A stretch of DNA of 64,000 bases from Marispirochaeta aestuarii (GCF_002087085.1 NZ_MWQY01000005.1:124001-188000), one strand, 5' to 3'; shown: positions 47,181 to 56,796, numbered from the stretch's first letter. Program-made: numbers and translations. The notes: generated by a model not told the origin, from the sequence alone.

Positions 47181-48002
47181 ATGGGTATTCCGTATTTGAG
47201 TCTTGCCGTCTCCGAGGAAAAACTCGGAGACAGTGCTCCCGTTCTGTTTCAGGACGGCATAGTGAATGGTATGCGCTCAGCAAAGGATCTCGGATTCACG
47301 GGGGTGGAGATACATATACGCAACCCCGGAAGCCTGGATGTCGATGCACTGCTTGAGGCGGAAAAGGAGCTTGGAATCAAAATATGCGCGGTAGGAACCG
47401 GCCTTGAATATTCCCTGAACAAGCTGTGCTTTACCTCCGAAGATGCAGGGGTACGCCGGAAAACCGCAGAGCGCTTCAAAGAGCATATCGACCTGGCCCG
47501 GAAGTTGAAAGCATCGGTGTTCATGGGTCTTTGCCGGGGCACCGCGCCGGATTATGGATCGAGACAGACATATCTGGAACGATTCGCAGAGGAAATTCTC
47601 CCGGTTCAGAAATATGCGGATGAGAAACAGGTTATCCTTACACTGGAACCGATCGCTTACTACATGACGAACCTGCTGAATACGGTGGACGAGTGTCTCG
47701 AGTTTATGGACCGCCCGGGATTCGAGAATCTTGAACTCCTGCTGGACTCCCACCATATGTATCTGGAAGACAAGGATATGTACGGCGAGGCCTTTGACAA
47801 GTGCGCAGGAAAAATCGGGCATTTTCATGTATCCGACAGTAATCGCCGTCATCCCGGCGCAGGGAATGTCGATTTCGACCGGATAGCTGTCAAGCTGAAG
47901 GAGATGGGCTATGACCGCCCCGTATCCCTTGAAGTGCTGCCCCAGCCCTCCGGAACAGAGGCTTCACAACGCTGCATGGATTGGATGAAGCGACACTGGT
48001 AA
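47181..48002 (+). CDS. Sugar phosphate isomerase/epimerase-like TIM-barrel protein
   Basis: The 273-residue protein belongs to the xylose isomerase-like TIM-barrel family (AP endonuclease 2 fold). Metal ligands probably include the Glu of VILTLEPIAYY, the Asp/His of LLLDSHHM, the His of GHFHVSDSNRRHPGAG and the Glu of VSLEVLP. Relatives include hydroxypyruvate isomerase, ketose 3-epimerases and inosose enzymes. The start lies two bases after the transaldolase stop with no clear ribosome-binding site, so translation is probably coupled. Confidence 0.88.
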   Translation: MGIPYLSLAVSEEKLGDSAPVLFQDGIVNGMRSAKDLGFTGVEIHIRNPGSLDVDALLEAEKELGIKICAVGTGLEYSLNKLCFTSEDAGVRRKTAERFKEHIDLARKLKASVFMGLCRGTAPDYGSRQTYLERFAEEILPVQKYADEKQVILTLEPIAYYMTNLLNTVDECLEFMDRPGFENLELLLDSHHMYLEDKDMYGEAFDKCAGKIGHFHVSDSNRRHPGAGNVDFDRIAVKLKEMGYDRPVSLEVLPQPSGTEASQRCMDWMKRHW

Positions 48003-48014
48003 AACAGACCTATG

Positions 48015-48059
48015 AAAAAAAGGGGCTGCCCGAGAGAAATCTCCCGGCAGCCCTTTTTT
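48015..48059. terminator. Bidirectional terminator
   Basis: GGGCTGCC (48023-48030) pairs with GGCAGCCC (48046-48053). A run of A precedes and a run of T follows the stem, so it can stop transcription from both the isomerase-like gene (+) and the convergent second dehydrogenase (-). Confidence 0.9.
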
Positions 48060-48060
48060 A

Positions 48061-48858
48061 TCAGGTCGAGGCCTTGTCGATAGGCCATGGGGTGCAGGCG
48101 GATAATCCGCCGTCGATGTAAACAGTCTGTCCGGTAATGAAGGAAGAGGCCTCGGAAGCGAGGAACACCACGGTTCCAATCATATCTTCCACCTCGCCGA
48201 ACCGCCGTAAAGGAGTATGTTCCATGGCCCAGTCCTTCATGACCGGTTGTGACCAGAGGGAGCGGTTGAAATCGGTAAGGATGAAACCGGGCCCGATTCC
48301 GTTTACCCGTATCCCGTATTCACCCCATTCCGATGCAAGGGCTTTGATCATTCCGTGCATCCCGAATTTGCTGATCACATAGGGCATTACCCTGGTCAGG
48401 GGCGCAAAGGTGTTGTAGGACTCCACGTGAACCTGGGACCCGCTCTTCTGGGCTATCATCACCTTGCCGACCTCCTGGGCCATGAAAAAGGCACCGCGGA
48501 TGTCGACATTCGTGACATAATCGAACTCATCCGGAGTGTAATCTTCCGCCGGCTTTCTGATTGTCAATCCGGCCACATTCAGGAGAATATCAATTCTGCC
48601 ATATTTTTCTTTTATTGCAGCTACAGTTTCCCGTATGTTTTCAACATTGGCCACATCGCACACATAGGTATCCGCCCGGGCTCCTGTTTCCCCGGTTATT
48701 TTGTCCGCGGCTTCCTTGAGGGTATCCCCTTTCCGACCGGTGATAATCACCTTTGCCCCTCGTTGCGCGAATCCTTTTGCCAGCTCGAAGCCGATGCCGC
48801 GGCTGGCACCGGAAACAAGGGTTACCTTCCCGTCCACGGAAAAAAGCTTGTCCTTCAT
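48061..48858 (-). CDS. Short-chain dehydrogenase/reductase (gluconate 5-dehydrogenase-like)
   Basis: The ATG at 48858 is chosen because AAGGAGAT precedes it; the frame upstream lacks a site. The 265-residue product has SGASRGIGFELAKGFAQRG, VCDVAN, NVAGLTIRKPAEDY, the catalytic Ser in HVESYNTF, and Tyr-Lys in YVISKFG. FNRSLWSQP and ITGQTVYIDGG follow. This pattern resembles gluconate 5-dehydrogenase and 2-deoxy-gluconate 3-dehydrogenase, but specificity cannot be fixed. It is the second dehydrogenase of the catabolic region. Confidence 0.9.
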   Translation of the reverse strand: MKDKLFSVDGKVTLVSGASRGIGFELAKGFAQRGAKVIITGRKGDTLKEAADKITGETGARADTYVCDVANVENIRETVAAIKEKYGRIDILLNVAGLTIRKPAEDYTPDEFDYVTNVDIRGAFFMAQEVGKVMIAQKSGSQVHVESYNTFAPLTRVMPYVISKFGMHGMIKALASEWGEYGIRVNGIGPGFILTDFNRSLWSQPVMKDWAMEHTPLRRFGEVEDMIGTVVFLASEASSFITGQTVYIDGGLSACTPWPIDKAST

Positions 48859-48920
48859 TGCCTGAATCTCCTTGAAAGAATGCACTGAAATGCATAATGG
48901 ATTATTTGTTTTTACTTCGG

Positions 48921-50678
48921 CTATCTGCGATAGATCAGCTCGGTATAATCTTCCGGTATCCTCTCCAGAATCTCAGAATCGATAACGAAGAGTCCGTCCC
49001 GGGCATCGGACGAGGCATATACCATTCCCCCGCCTTCATCGATCCACACATCAAGGCTGCCCTGGTTCTTCCCCTCGGAGTCACGCACTTTTATGCGGTA
49101 ATCCGGTTTTTCAGAAGAAAGGCCTCTTGTGGCGGATTCATCTGCTGAGAGCTTCCGGGTGTAAACCAGTTTTTCCAGGGCAAAAACAAGGCCCCATGAC
49201 TTCGGCGAATCTGCGGCGCTGCGCTCAGGTTCCGTGAGCAGCCAGTCGGAACCGGATTTTTCAAGGATTATGGTTTCGTTCTTCCCCAGAATCTCTAAGG
49301 AACCGACAGTTCGGGATTCAAAGGAGAGCAGGTGCCGGTCTTCGAAGTAATCCGCATCGATCTGAAAACCCTCGAGAAAATCAGCGGAAACCGCAAAAGG
49401 TCTGTTCCTGAAGGAGGAAAACCCGGGAAGAACTTCGCCTTTCACAGCTTTTTTGCCGAGTTCTACCCAGTGCTGAGTTCCATCATCCTCTGTAAGAGTT
49501 ACCTGCAGCTGTATTGCTGTATTGTTCTTCTGTACATCAAGGTCTGCCGGAAGCTCTTCAACATCAGTCAGGGTAAGCAGATTGATAAGCTGCCTGACAG
49601 CTGCATCATCCGCAGGAATGTCCTGTTCATTCGAAAGGTACCAGCCGCTTTGCTCTTTTTTCAGCCCGATGTCCCCGGACTCTGTGCTGATAATAATTTC
49701 CTGAATAGCATCGGGGTCAAACCTCAGGACTGCCCTTGAACGGAGCTGATCATAGCTGATGGGCAGATTGCTCACTAGCCCCCGGGGAATACCCAGGGCG
49801 TAGGGTATGCGGTCGGTTGTAATATACTGAAGGTCCTCTCCGTAGGAGTCGAAAAAGGATACGGCCTCTGTGCTGCCGTCGCTGATGGTAAACTCAACTC
49901 TGAGTTGGGGCTCTGCCTGTAGCGCAGCTTCCCGGGAATCGGGAAAATCGCTGGCCCGAAGAGAGAGAATCCCCTCAAGCAGTTTCCTGACTTCTCCGTT
50001 GTTGCCGGGTGCCGCTTTCGGGGAGCTAAGCTCCCACCAGGGGGGCTGTTTTTCTACGATTACGGGACTCGTATTTCCGGTTAAAGCACCGCTCAGTCTG
50101 ATTTTCTCGATACTACTGATGGAAAGGTCCAGAACTGTCCTGTCCCGGTACTCTTCCAGGGGAAGGGTAAATACTTCTCTGGCGTCTCTATAGGCTTTAT
50201 AGTAATTGCCGCTGGACGGTACGTAGGTATATACATACCCCACATCCAGGGGAATCTGTCTTCCCAGGGAGAAGCTCTCTGTCTGACCGTCCCGGGACGA
50301 CACCGTAACGCTGATAACTTCGCTGCCTTCGAGACCGAACTCTTCAAGAGGCAGACTTGTGTCAATCTCCATGGGGACGCCCACCAGTTTGTCCACGGTT
50401 TCGATAACGGACTGCATGGTTTCGGCCGAGGCCAGGCTGTAGAGGGGCTCTTCCATGACCCACCCGTCCTCTGTTCTGGAGAACTTCAGAGCCGGTCGAT
50501 CTGCGGTTTCGATACTCAGCGTACTGATTGAATCCGCCTCCATGGTAACGAGGGGATCGACCCTGCGCTCCTCCTCCCCGTCCGCGCCACCGGTAACAAG
50601 GAGGAGAATCAGCAAAAGCGCAAATATAGCGCTCAAGATCAGTACAGGCTTTATTTTTTCCATCGGGATACCAGCCAT
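48921..50678 (-). CDS. DUF4340-type envelope protein of a Gld-like ABC system
   Basis: The 585-residue protein has one N-terminal membrane helix (about 12-30) and a long outside region with repeats typical of DUF4340 (SIETADRPALKFSRTEDGWVMEEP, VIVEKQPPWWELSSPKAAPGNNGEV, GDIGLKKEQSGWYLSNEQDIPADDAAV, NETIILEKSGSDWLLTEP). These WxLxxP-like modules occur in four blocks. The ATG at 50678 follows GGAGCAGG and overlaps the gldG-like gene by 28 bases. It is the last gene of the ABC operon. Confidence 0.85.
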   Translation of the reverse strand: MAGIPMEKIKPVLILSAIFALLLILLLVTGGADGEEERRVDPLVTMEADSISTLSIETADRPALKFSRTEDGWVMEEPLYSLASAETMQSVIETVDKLVGVPMEIDTSLPLEEFGLEGSEVISVTVSSRDGQTESFSLGRQIPLDVGYVYTYVPSSGNYYKAYRDAREVFTLPLEEYRDRTVLDLSISSIEKIRLSGALTGNTSPVIVEKQPPWWELSSPKAAPGNNGEVRKLLEGILSLRASDFPDSREAALQAEPQLRVEFTISDGSTEAVSFFDSYGEDLQYITTDRIPYALGIPRGLVSNLPISYDQLRSRAVLRFDPDAIQEIIISTESGDIGLKKEQSGWYLSNEQDIPADDAAVRQLINLLTLTDVEELPADLDVQKNNTAIQLQVTLTEDDGTQHWVELGKKAVKGEVLPGFSSFRNRPFAVSADFLEGFQIDADYFEDRHLLSFESRTVGSLEILGKNETIILEKSGSDWLLTEPERSAADSPKSWGLVFALEKLVYTRKLSADESATRGLSSEKPDYRIKVRDSEGKNQGSLDVWIDEGGGMVYASSDARDGLFVIDSEILERIPEDYTELIYRR

Positions 50679-51994
50679 ACACCTGCTCCGGCGATCAGCG
50701 CCATGGCGGGAAGCAGAACAATAAGCAGCCAGAAGACGGCCCGGGTTTGTCCCTCCGTAAGAATTATGGGGGTGTGGCTTGGATCCCTGGACCTGATGCC
50801 AATAAGACTCGGATCGCTGGTCAACCAGGCAAAGGTATTCATGATGAGGTCTTTATTTCCGGAGACATCAATGTAATCGTCGTCCGCAAAATCCGAATCT
50901 CCGTAGATGACCATTCTGCCGCCGCCTTTCCCGTCGGAATCCTCCCTGCTCAGGGCTACACCGAGGGTCAGGGGTCCGGGTACATCAAGCTCCGGGTCAA
51001 AGCGCGTCTGGCCCTCTCCCAGGGCCTCATAATCCATCTCTGCCCAGGTATCGGCGCCGGTCCTTGCAAGAACACTTATTTCCGTCCCTTCCGGTTTTTC
51101 TTCGGCCACAGTAATCGAGCGGGCTATGGGAAAAAAGGTAATCAGATCAATGGATTCGGTTATACTGTGACGACCGTAGTCGGAGACGATGGGGAACAGA
51201 TAATCCCCGCCCATCACCTGGCTTCTCTCGTCCACGATCGTGTCGATTCCCAGAAGGATCCCGTTTTCTGCGAGGTACTCCTCAAGACCTGTACGCCTGT
51301 AGGGATCGGCCATGAAAAGTATGTTTCCCCCGGTTTCAAAATATTCTGTAATCAGTCCGATTTCGTGGTCCGAGAGGGCCTCCCGAAGTCCGGCTATGAC
51401 AATAGCGTCTGCATCATCGGGTATGCTGTCTTCCCTCAGCAGAAGAAGTTCCCGTGTCTCGTAGTGCTCGTCCTGAAGTGCGCCTGCGAGTTCTCTGAAA
51501 CCTTCTTCCGGAGTCTTCTCACCGTGACCGGATAAAAAGTAGAGAACGCTTGTGGAGTCAACGGCAAGACGGTGTATTGCGTTGGTGATGGATTCTTCTT
51601 CCTGACTTACCACCTTGGTTTCCCGTCCCTGATACTCCAGTACAATGGTACCGTTACTGCCGACCTCGTATTTTTCAACAAGACGGGGATTCTTGGACGG
51701 ATCGACCAGCTCGAACTCGAAGCCGGTATAACTCTGTCGGTACTGATCCAGGAGGTCCCGGGTGCTTTCCCGGTTGTAGTCATCGGTCAGAAAAAAGGCC
51801 GTTGCCTTCAGGGGGGAGCCGTCAAGCTCCCTGAGCACATTGAGGCTCTTCTCCGACAGACTGTAAAGCTTTCGATCAGTCAGATCTGAGCGCAGGGTAA
51901 AGCGATACGAAAGGACCTGGACAATGACCAGAATCGCCAATAATAGAAGGGGAATAACCAGTAAAGAATAATCAAAAGAACGTTTAGTCGCCAT
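50651..51994 (-). CDS. GldG-like substrate/auxiliary subunit of an ABC system
   Basis: The 447-residue protein has an N-terminal membrane helix (about 10-30), a periplasmic GldG/IFT52-like domain and a C-terminal membrane helix (about 420-440). Domain features are LYSLSEKSLNVLRELDGSPLKATAFFLTDDYNRESTRDLLDQY, LSGHGEKTPEEGFRELAGAL and FMADPYRRTGLEEYLAENGI. It is the partner of the permease and ATPase next door. In Bacteroidetes GldAFG is linked to gliding, but homologues in non-gliding bacteria have no known cargo. Confidence 0.87.
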   Translation of the reverse strand: MATKRSFDYSLLVIPLLLLAILVIVQVLSYRFTLRSDLTDRKLYSLSEKSLNVLRELDGSPLKATAFFLTDDYNRESTRDLLDQYRQSYTGFEFELVDPSKNPRLVEKYEVGSNGTIVLEYQGRETKVVSQEEESITNAIHRLAVDSTSVLYFLSGHGEKTPEEGFRELAGALQDEHYETRELLLLREDSIPDDADAIVIAGLREALSDHEIGLITEYFETGGNILFMADPYRRTGLEEYLAENGILLGIDTIVDERSQVMGGDYLFPIVSDYGRHSITESIDLITFFPIARSITVAEEKPEGTEISVLARTGADTWAEMDYEALGEGQTRFDPELDVPGPLTLGVALSREDSDGKGGGRMVIYGDSDFADDDYIDVSGNKDLIMNTFAWLTSDPSLIGIRSRDPSHTPIILTEGQTRAVFWLLIVLLPAMALIAGAGVWLVSRWKK

Positions 51995-51997
51995 AAT

Positions 51998-52768
51998 TCA
52001 ACTCTTCCATGTACGTCGCTGCAGATTTATCAGGGTTAATCCGGCGAAGAAAACTGTAATGTTCAGAAAGAAAATCGCATCATTGGAGTTGATTACTCCG
52101 CGATTAAAGTCACGAAAGTGGTTATAGACGGACATCTCTGAAAGGACTCTTCCGAAAACGCCGGGAACAAACGAGGCGGTCCATTCAATTGCCCACAGGA
52201 GCAGGATTATTCCGAAGGACAACACCGCTGCGATTATCTGGTTTTCCGTGAGGGAGGAAAAGAAGGTACCTATGGAAATAAACGCAAGTCCGACAAAGAA
52301 GAGTCCCAGGTACGAGGTCAGTACCGGAATTATCTCGATCCGTCCGAAAAACGATACAACCAGAGGAAACAGAAGCGTGAGCCCCAGGGTGATGGCCAGT
52401 ACGGCAAAGGCGGAAAAAACCTTCGCCAGGACCACGTCCATATATCGCACCGGAAAGCTGATGAGGAGCTCAAGGGTTCCGGTCTTTTTTTCCTCGGAAA
52501 AAACCCTCATGGTAATCAGGGGTACCAGGATCAGCATGACAAAGAGGTAATTTGAATGCACGGGGGCAAAGACCGCTTCGGTAATATTGAGGACCATGGA
52601 TCCGGAGGAACCGTAGGATCCCTGCATGCTCAGCATGGAAAAATAGATAAAATTACGATAGAAAAAATACCCGCAAACCAGGGTGAACATGGCTATGTAG
52701 ACATAGACAACGGGTGAGCTGAAATAGGATTTGAGTTCGCGCTTTGTAATTGCCAGAAAACCGTTCAT
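51998..52768 (-). CDS. ABC transporter permease (GldF/ABC-2 type)
   Basis: The 256-residue protein has six predicted membrane helices and the ABC-2 style N-terminus MNGFLAITKRELKSYFSSPVVYVYIAMFTLVCGYFFY, with RVFSEEKKTGTLELLISFPV in the cytoplasmic loop. It is the membrane channel for the GldA-like ATPase, whose stop codon overlaps its start by four bases. Confidence 0.88.
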   Translation of the reverse strand: MNGFLAITKRELKSYFSSPVVYVYIAMFTLVCGYFFYRNFIYFSMLSMQGSYGSSGSMVLNITEAVFAPVHSNYLFVMLILVPLITMRVFSEEKKTGTLELLISFPVRYMDVVLAKVFSAFAVLAITLGLTLLFPLVVSFFGRIEIIPVLTSYLGLFFVGLAFISIGTFFSSLTENQIIAAVLSFGIILLLWAIEWTASFVPGVFGRVLSEMSVYNHFRDFNRGVINSNDAIFFLNITVFFAGLTLINLQRRTWKS

Positions 52769-53712
52769 ACAGCGCCGCCCTCCTCTGTAACAAGGTTCAG
52801 GAATACATCTTCCAGACCCGCAGTCACCACCGACAACTCCAGAAGGCGGTGATTCTTTTCCAGGATCTTTCGGACCATCCGATCCCGGGGATCGTTTTCC
52901 AGATCCGCGACCACGCGGAACTGTACTCCGCCGGAGACCGGATGATGCACTGTTCTTATGTCCCGTATTCCCTGAAGGGATTCGAGGTCAGCGGTAATCT
53001 CCTGTTCAGGTCCGTCGACGGTGAGGAGGAACTCCGAGTGGGACTGAAGCCGCTGAGCCAGGGCTTCAGGTGAGTCCTGGGCCAGGATTTTTCCCTTTGA
53101 AATGATCACAACCCTGTCACAGATCATACTGACCTCCGGCAGGATGTGGCTGCTGAGAATGACGGTGCGGTTTCCCTTCAGACCCTGAATGAGTTTACGG
53201 AACTCGAAGGTCTGGGTCGGATCGAGACCGACAGTCGGTTCATCGAGAATGATAACGGGAGGATCCCCCACAAGGGCCTGGGCAAGACCGAGACGCTGTC
53301 GATAACCCTTCGACAGTTTTCGTGCCGTCCGGGTTCTGACAGATTCCAGGCCGCATTCTGCAACGACCTTGTCGATCTGCTCTGATCGCTGCCGGGGAGG
53401 AACCTTTTTTATTTCACAGACGAAACGAAGGTATCCCTCTACGGTCATATCCAGATAAACCGGAGCACTTTCCGGCAGATAGCCGATACGCTGCTTTACC
53501 TCCAGGGGATTACTGAGAATGGAATATCCATCCACCTTGATGTCCCCTGAACTCGGCGTAAACAGACCGGTCATAATCCGCATGGTTGTGGTTTTCCCAG
53601 CGCCGTTGGGACCGAGGAAACCGACTGTCTCCCCTGCCTGGACGCTGAAGCTTGCATTATCTACGGCCCTTACCGGGCCGTAGTTTTTCGTTAATTCTTC
53701 TACTGAGATCAT
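52765..53712 (-). CDS. ABC transporter ATP-binding protein (GldA-like)
   Basis: The 315-residue ATPase has Walker A GPNGAGKTT, signature LSKGYRQRLGLAQAL, Walker B VIILDEPTVGLDP and H-loop LSSHILPE, plus a C-terminal extension of about 85 residues typical of ABC-2 exporters. The ATG at 53712 is preferred to an upstream TTG. It starts 36 bases after dctM, so read-through from the TRAP operon is possible. Confidence 0.93.
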   Translation of the reverse strand: MISVEELTKNYGPVRAVDNASFSVQAGETVGFLGPNGAGKTTTMRIMTGLFTPSSGDIKVDGYSILSNPLEVKQRIGYLPESAPVYLDMTVEGYLRFVCEIKKVPPRQRSEQIDKVVAECGLESVRTRTARKLSKGYRQRLGLAQALVGDPPVIILDEPTVGLDPTQTFEFRKLIQGLKGNRTVILSSHILPEVSMICDRVVIISKGKILAQDSPEALAQRLQSHSEFLLTVDGPEQEITADLESLQGIRDIRTVHHPVSGGVQFRVVADLENDPRDRMVRKILEKNHRLLELSVVTAGLEDVFLNLVTEEGGAV

Positions 53713-53747
53713 ATGTGGTATCAATTAATAACCAAAAATGCTGTATC

Positions 53748-55034
53748 TTACAAGTAACCGAAAACCTTCGGAGCAAAAAGTACCAGGTCCGGCATAAAGG
53801 ATATCATTCCGATAACCAGAAGGTGGATAACAAAGAAGGGAAACACCGCCTTTGCCACCCGTTCCATACTGATTTTTGCGATATCCGCACTGATGAACAG
53901 GCACAAACCCACGGGAGGTGTAATCAGCCCCAGGGCGAGGGCGGTAATCATCAGCATACCGAACTGGATTTCATGCAGGCCCGCCTGAGCTGCCAGAGGT
54001 GCAAGTGCCGGTGCAAGCATGATGATTGCAGCGCCGGGGTCCATTACCGTACCGACTAAAAGGAGGATAAGGTCGATGAGCAGAATAATTACCACGGGAC
54101 TTTCGCTTATGGAAAGAATCGTGCGGGTAATCATGGCCGGAACCTGGTAGGTACTGAGAACCCAGGAGAAGAGGTTCGCCGCTGCCAGGAGCAGGAAAAC
54201 CGAACCCGTGCTCAATGCAGAGTTAAGGATTATCTTCGGAAGGTCCCGGTACTTGACAGTCTTGAGAACGTACAGGGATATAAAGAAGGCATAACCTACA
54301 GCGACGCCCGCTGCTTCGGTGGGTGTAAAGACGCCGCTCAGGATTCCTCCAAGGATAATCAGCGGCATTATGAGGGCCACTATGGCCTGTCCGATTATGG
54401 AAAGTTTCTCCTTTGTGGTAAGGTTCAGCACTTTCTTGGGGAAGTTCAGTTTCTTCGCAAGAAAGATAACCACCGCCATGTCGGATAAACCGAAGAGGAC
54501 ACCCAGGGGGATACCGGCAGCAAAGAGGGCTCCGATGGACTGCCCCATGGTGGCCCCGTAGATTACCGCCAGGATACTTGGAGGAATGATCGGCCCCTGC
54601 AGGGATGACGATGCGGTTACCGCCGCACTGAAATCAGGGGTATAACCGTCTTTCTCCATGGCCGGGATGAGCATGGACCCAAGGGCCGAAACGTCAGCTG
54701 CTGCCGAACCGGTTATACCGCCGAAGAACATGCTGGCTATGATATTTGCGTGGGCGAGAGCACCCCTCATTCTTCCGACAAGCATATCCGCGAACTTGAT
54801 CAGGCGTTCGGTGATCCTGCCGCTGTTCATCAGGTCCCCCGCCAGGATAAAGAAGGGAATACACATCAGCGGAAAGGAATCAAGTCCGGTAAATATGCGC
54901 TGGGCGACTACTTCCATGGGCACCGTTCCCATGAAAGCGACCCCCACGAGTCCCATGAGGCCGAGAGACACCCCGACGGGAACACCCACGAAGAGGGTGA
55001 AAACAAATGTTAATACTGCTAAAAAGAGTCCCAT
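53748..55034 (-). CDS. dctM: TRAP transporter large permease
   Basis: DctM is the sodium-coupled translocation subunit of TRAP carboxylate transporters. The 428-residue protein has about twelve membrane segments and family motifs such as GLDSFPLMCIPFFILAGDLMNSG, ASMFFGGITGSAAADVSALGSMLIPAMEKDGY, QGPIIPPSILAVIYG and GLITPPVGLCLFI. GGAGGT precedes the ATG. The partners dctQ and dctP lie just upstream. Confidence 0.95.
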   Translation of the reverse strand: MGLFLAVLTFVFTLFVGVPVGVSLGLMGLVGVAFMGTVPMEVVAQRIFTGLDSFPLMCIPFFILAGDLMNSGRITERLIKFADMLVGRMRGALAHANIIASMFFGGITGSAAADVSALGSMLIPAMEKDGYTPDFSAAVTASSSLQGPIIPPSILAVIYGATMGQSIGALFAAGIPLGVLFGLSDMAVVIFLAKKLNFPKKVLNLTTKEKLSIIGQAIVALIMPLIILGGILSGVFTPTEAAGVAVGYAFFISLYVLKTVKYRDLPKIILNSALSTGSVFLLLAAANLFSWVLSTYQVPAMITRTILSISESPVVIILLIDLILLLVGTVMDPGAAIIMLAPALAPLAAQAGLHEIQFGMLMITALALGLITPPVGLCLFISADIAKISMERVAKAVFPFFVIHLLVIGMISFMPDLVLFAPKVFGYL

Positions 55035-55090
55035 TTAACAATGACCTCCGATCCTAAAGCTATAAGAATGTACGACCACCCCGGTTTGCA

Positions 55091-55579
55091 TTAAGACCGG
55101 ACCAGTTTGCGCAACATGAGAATAAAAGATTCCAGAGAAAGAAAAACTCCTCCCACTGGAATTGAGAGATAGGGAATCCACATCGGCCAGTTCATGCTCG
55201 GCGAACGCTGATTGACAACAAAAATTGCCATCTTGAAGCCTGTATAGCTTATGGTGGCAAAGAAAGCGAACATGAACACATCGGCAATAAAAAATGCGAC
55301 GGGGGTGTATTTACCCCACACCCTTTCAACCAGCGATGAAAGGCCTATGTGGCGTCCCTCCCTGAGAGCGATGGCCATGGAAAGGAGGGCTGTCCAGACC
55401 ATGATGTACCTGGACATCTCTTCGGACCATGAGGGAGCGGAATTCAGGACGTAGCGCATAAAAACCGCGTATAGAATGATGACAGTCAGTATGCTGTAAA
55501 AAAAGACCAGCACAGGTCTCATGATCTTCTGATACAGCTCACTGAATTTGTCTAATCCTGCAAGCAATGATTTAACCAT
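55091..55579 (-). CDS. dctQ: TRAP transporter small permease
   Basis: DctQ is the four-helix membrane partner of DctM. The ATG at 55579 (MVKSLLAGLDKF) is chosen because the upstream part of the frame runs through a strong hairpin after dctP. The 162-residue product shows MRYVLNSAPSWSEEMSRYIMVWTALLSMAIALREGRHIGLSSL, which is the DctQ signature. The gap to dctM is 56 bases. Confidence 0.93.
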   Translation of the reverse strand: MVKSLLAGLDKFSELYQKIMRPVLVFFYSILTVIILYAVFMRYVLNSAPSWSEEMSRYIMVWTALLSMAIALREGRHIGLSSLVERVWGKYTPVAFFIADVFMFAFFATISYTGFKMAIFVVNQRSPSMNWPMWIPYLSIPVGGVFLSLESFILMLRKLVRS

Positions 55580-55612
55580 ATATACCCACTCACGTAAAAT
55601 TAGAATAATGAA

Positions 55613-55638
55613 GGATGCCCCGTTTTCGCGGGGCATCC
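55613..55638 (-). terminator. Intra-operon hairpin between dctP and dctQM
   Basis: GGATGCCCCG and CGGGGCATCC form a perfect 10-bp stem with a TTTTCG loop (minus-strand loop CGAAAA), 28 bases after the dctP stop. On the minus strand a T-rich but broken tract follows. Such hairpins usually stop part of the transcripts and stabilise the dctP mRNA, giving more binding protein than permease. Confidence 0.75.
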
Positions 55639-55665
55639 ATTGATGTTTGAACTTTGTGTAAAAGA

Positions 55666-56757
55666 CTACTGCTGGATTACAAAACCGTTTCCGGGTTCTG
55701 TTCCAGAAGGAGCTACGAGGCCTTTCTTGACGGTGTCGATGGTTTTCATGAAGTCATTAACCCACTTGGGGTCGATTTCGTTCTTGATCCACTCCATAAC
55801 CGGGCCCTGGGTCGCCTGCTGGAACTGAGCGATCTCTTCGGCAGAGGGGGTATAAACTTCCATACCCTCTTCGATCAGAGCGCCAACGGCGGTTACGTTG
55901 GAAACATAGGTTTCCAGAGACTTGTGAATGGTACCGGAGATATCAGCGCCTTCGTAAACGATCTGACGCAGATCTGCGGGCAGACTGTTGTAGAATTTGT
56001 TGTTGATGAAGGTGAAGTCGATACTGTAGATGTGTCCGTCCAGGGTGTAGTACTTCTGTACTTCATAGAACTTCATGGCCTGTACGAGGCTCGGGGGATT
56101 CTCCTGTCCGTCTACAACCTTCTGCTGCAGAGCGCTGTAGAGCTCGCCCCAGGCGATGGGTACTGCGTTGGCGCCGAGTTCATTGACCATTGCCATGTGT
56201 CCGCGGTGTTCCATGGTCCGGATCTTGAGACCCTTCATGTCAGCGGGAGTACGAACGGGGCGTACGTTGTTGGAGAAGTTACGGAAACCGTTCTGGTTAA
56301 CGTCCAGATTGCGGATACCGGTATCCTTCACCATTTTGCCCATCAGGTTCTTCATGTAGGGGCTGTCGGCAACTGCCCAGGCTTCAGTGTAGGTGCGGAA
56401 TGCATAGGGAACGGAAAGAGCCAGAATCTCCGGGAAGAAGATACCTACGGTTCCTTCACTTACGTTACACATCTGAATACTGCCGAGCTGAACGCCTTCC
56501 AGCTGTTCCCGTTCGGAACCAAGTTCGTTGGCGGGATAGATCTCTACCTTGATCCGTCCGCCGGACCGGGCTTCAACGTAATTCTTGAACATTACGGCAT
56601 CCGCATGGGCGGAAGCGGTCAGTACATCAGGCGGATCTCCGGTGGCATACTTGATGGTGTACTGGGCCTTGCTGGTGTCCGCAGCTTCTCCTTCGCCGGC
56701 GGCAAAGAGAGAGAGGGAGAAGAGGGCGACCAGTAGAACAACTAACAATTTTCGCAT
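55666..56757 (-). CDS. dctP: TRAP transporter substrate-binding protein
   Basis: DctP captures the carboxylate in the periplasm. The ATG at 56757 follows AAGGAGGT and gives a signal peptide (MRKLLVVLLVALFSLSLFAAG) without lipobox cysteine. The mature protein has IKYATGDPPDVLTASAHADAVMFKNYVEARSGGRIKVEIYPANELGSEREQLEGVQLG and KIRTMEHRGHMAMVNELGANAVPIAWGELYSALQQKVVDGQENP, the family ligand region with its conserved Arg. Length is 363 residues. It heads the dctPQM operon. Confidence 0.95.
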   Translation of the reverse strand: MRKLLVVLLVALFSLSLFAAGEGEAADTSKAQYTIKYATGDPPDVLTASAHADAVMFKNYVEARSGGRIKVEIYPANELGSEREQLEGVQLGSIQMCNVSEGTVGIFFPEILALSVPYAFRTYTEAWAVADSPYMKNLMGKMVKDTGIRNLDVNQNGFRNFSNNVRPVRTPADMKGLKIRTMEHRGHMAMVNELGANAVPIAWGELYSALQQKVVDGQENPPSLVQAMKFYEVQKYYTLDGHIYSIDFTFINNKFYNSLPADLRQIVYEGADISGTIHKSLETYVSNVTAVGALIEEGMEVYTPSAEEIAQFQQATQGPVMEWIKNEIDPKWVNDFMKTIDTVKKGLVAPSGTEPGNGFVIQQ

Positions 56758-56796
56758 ACAAAACCTCCTTAGGTTACTGTGAATCGTACACAATTT

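Noticed and set aside
55654-56736. A 360-codon open frame on the plus strand
   Set aside because: It is antisense to dctP; dctP has the signal peptide, ribosome-binding site and ligand motif.
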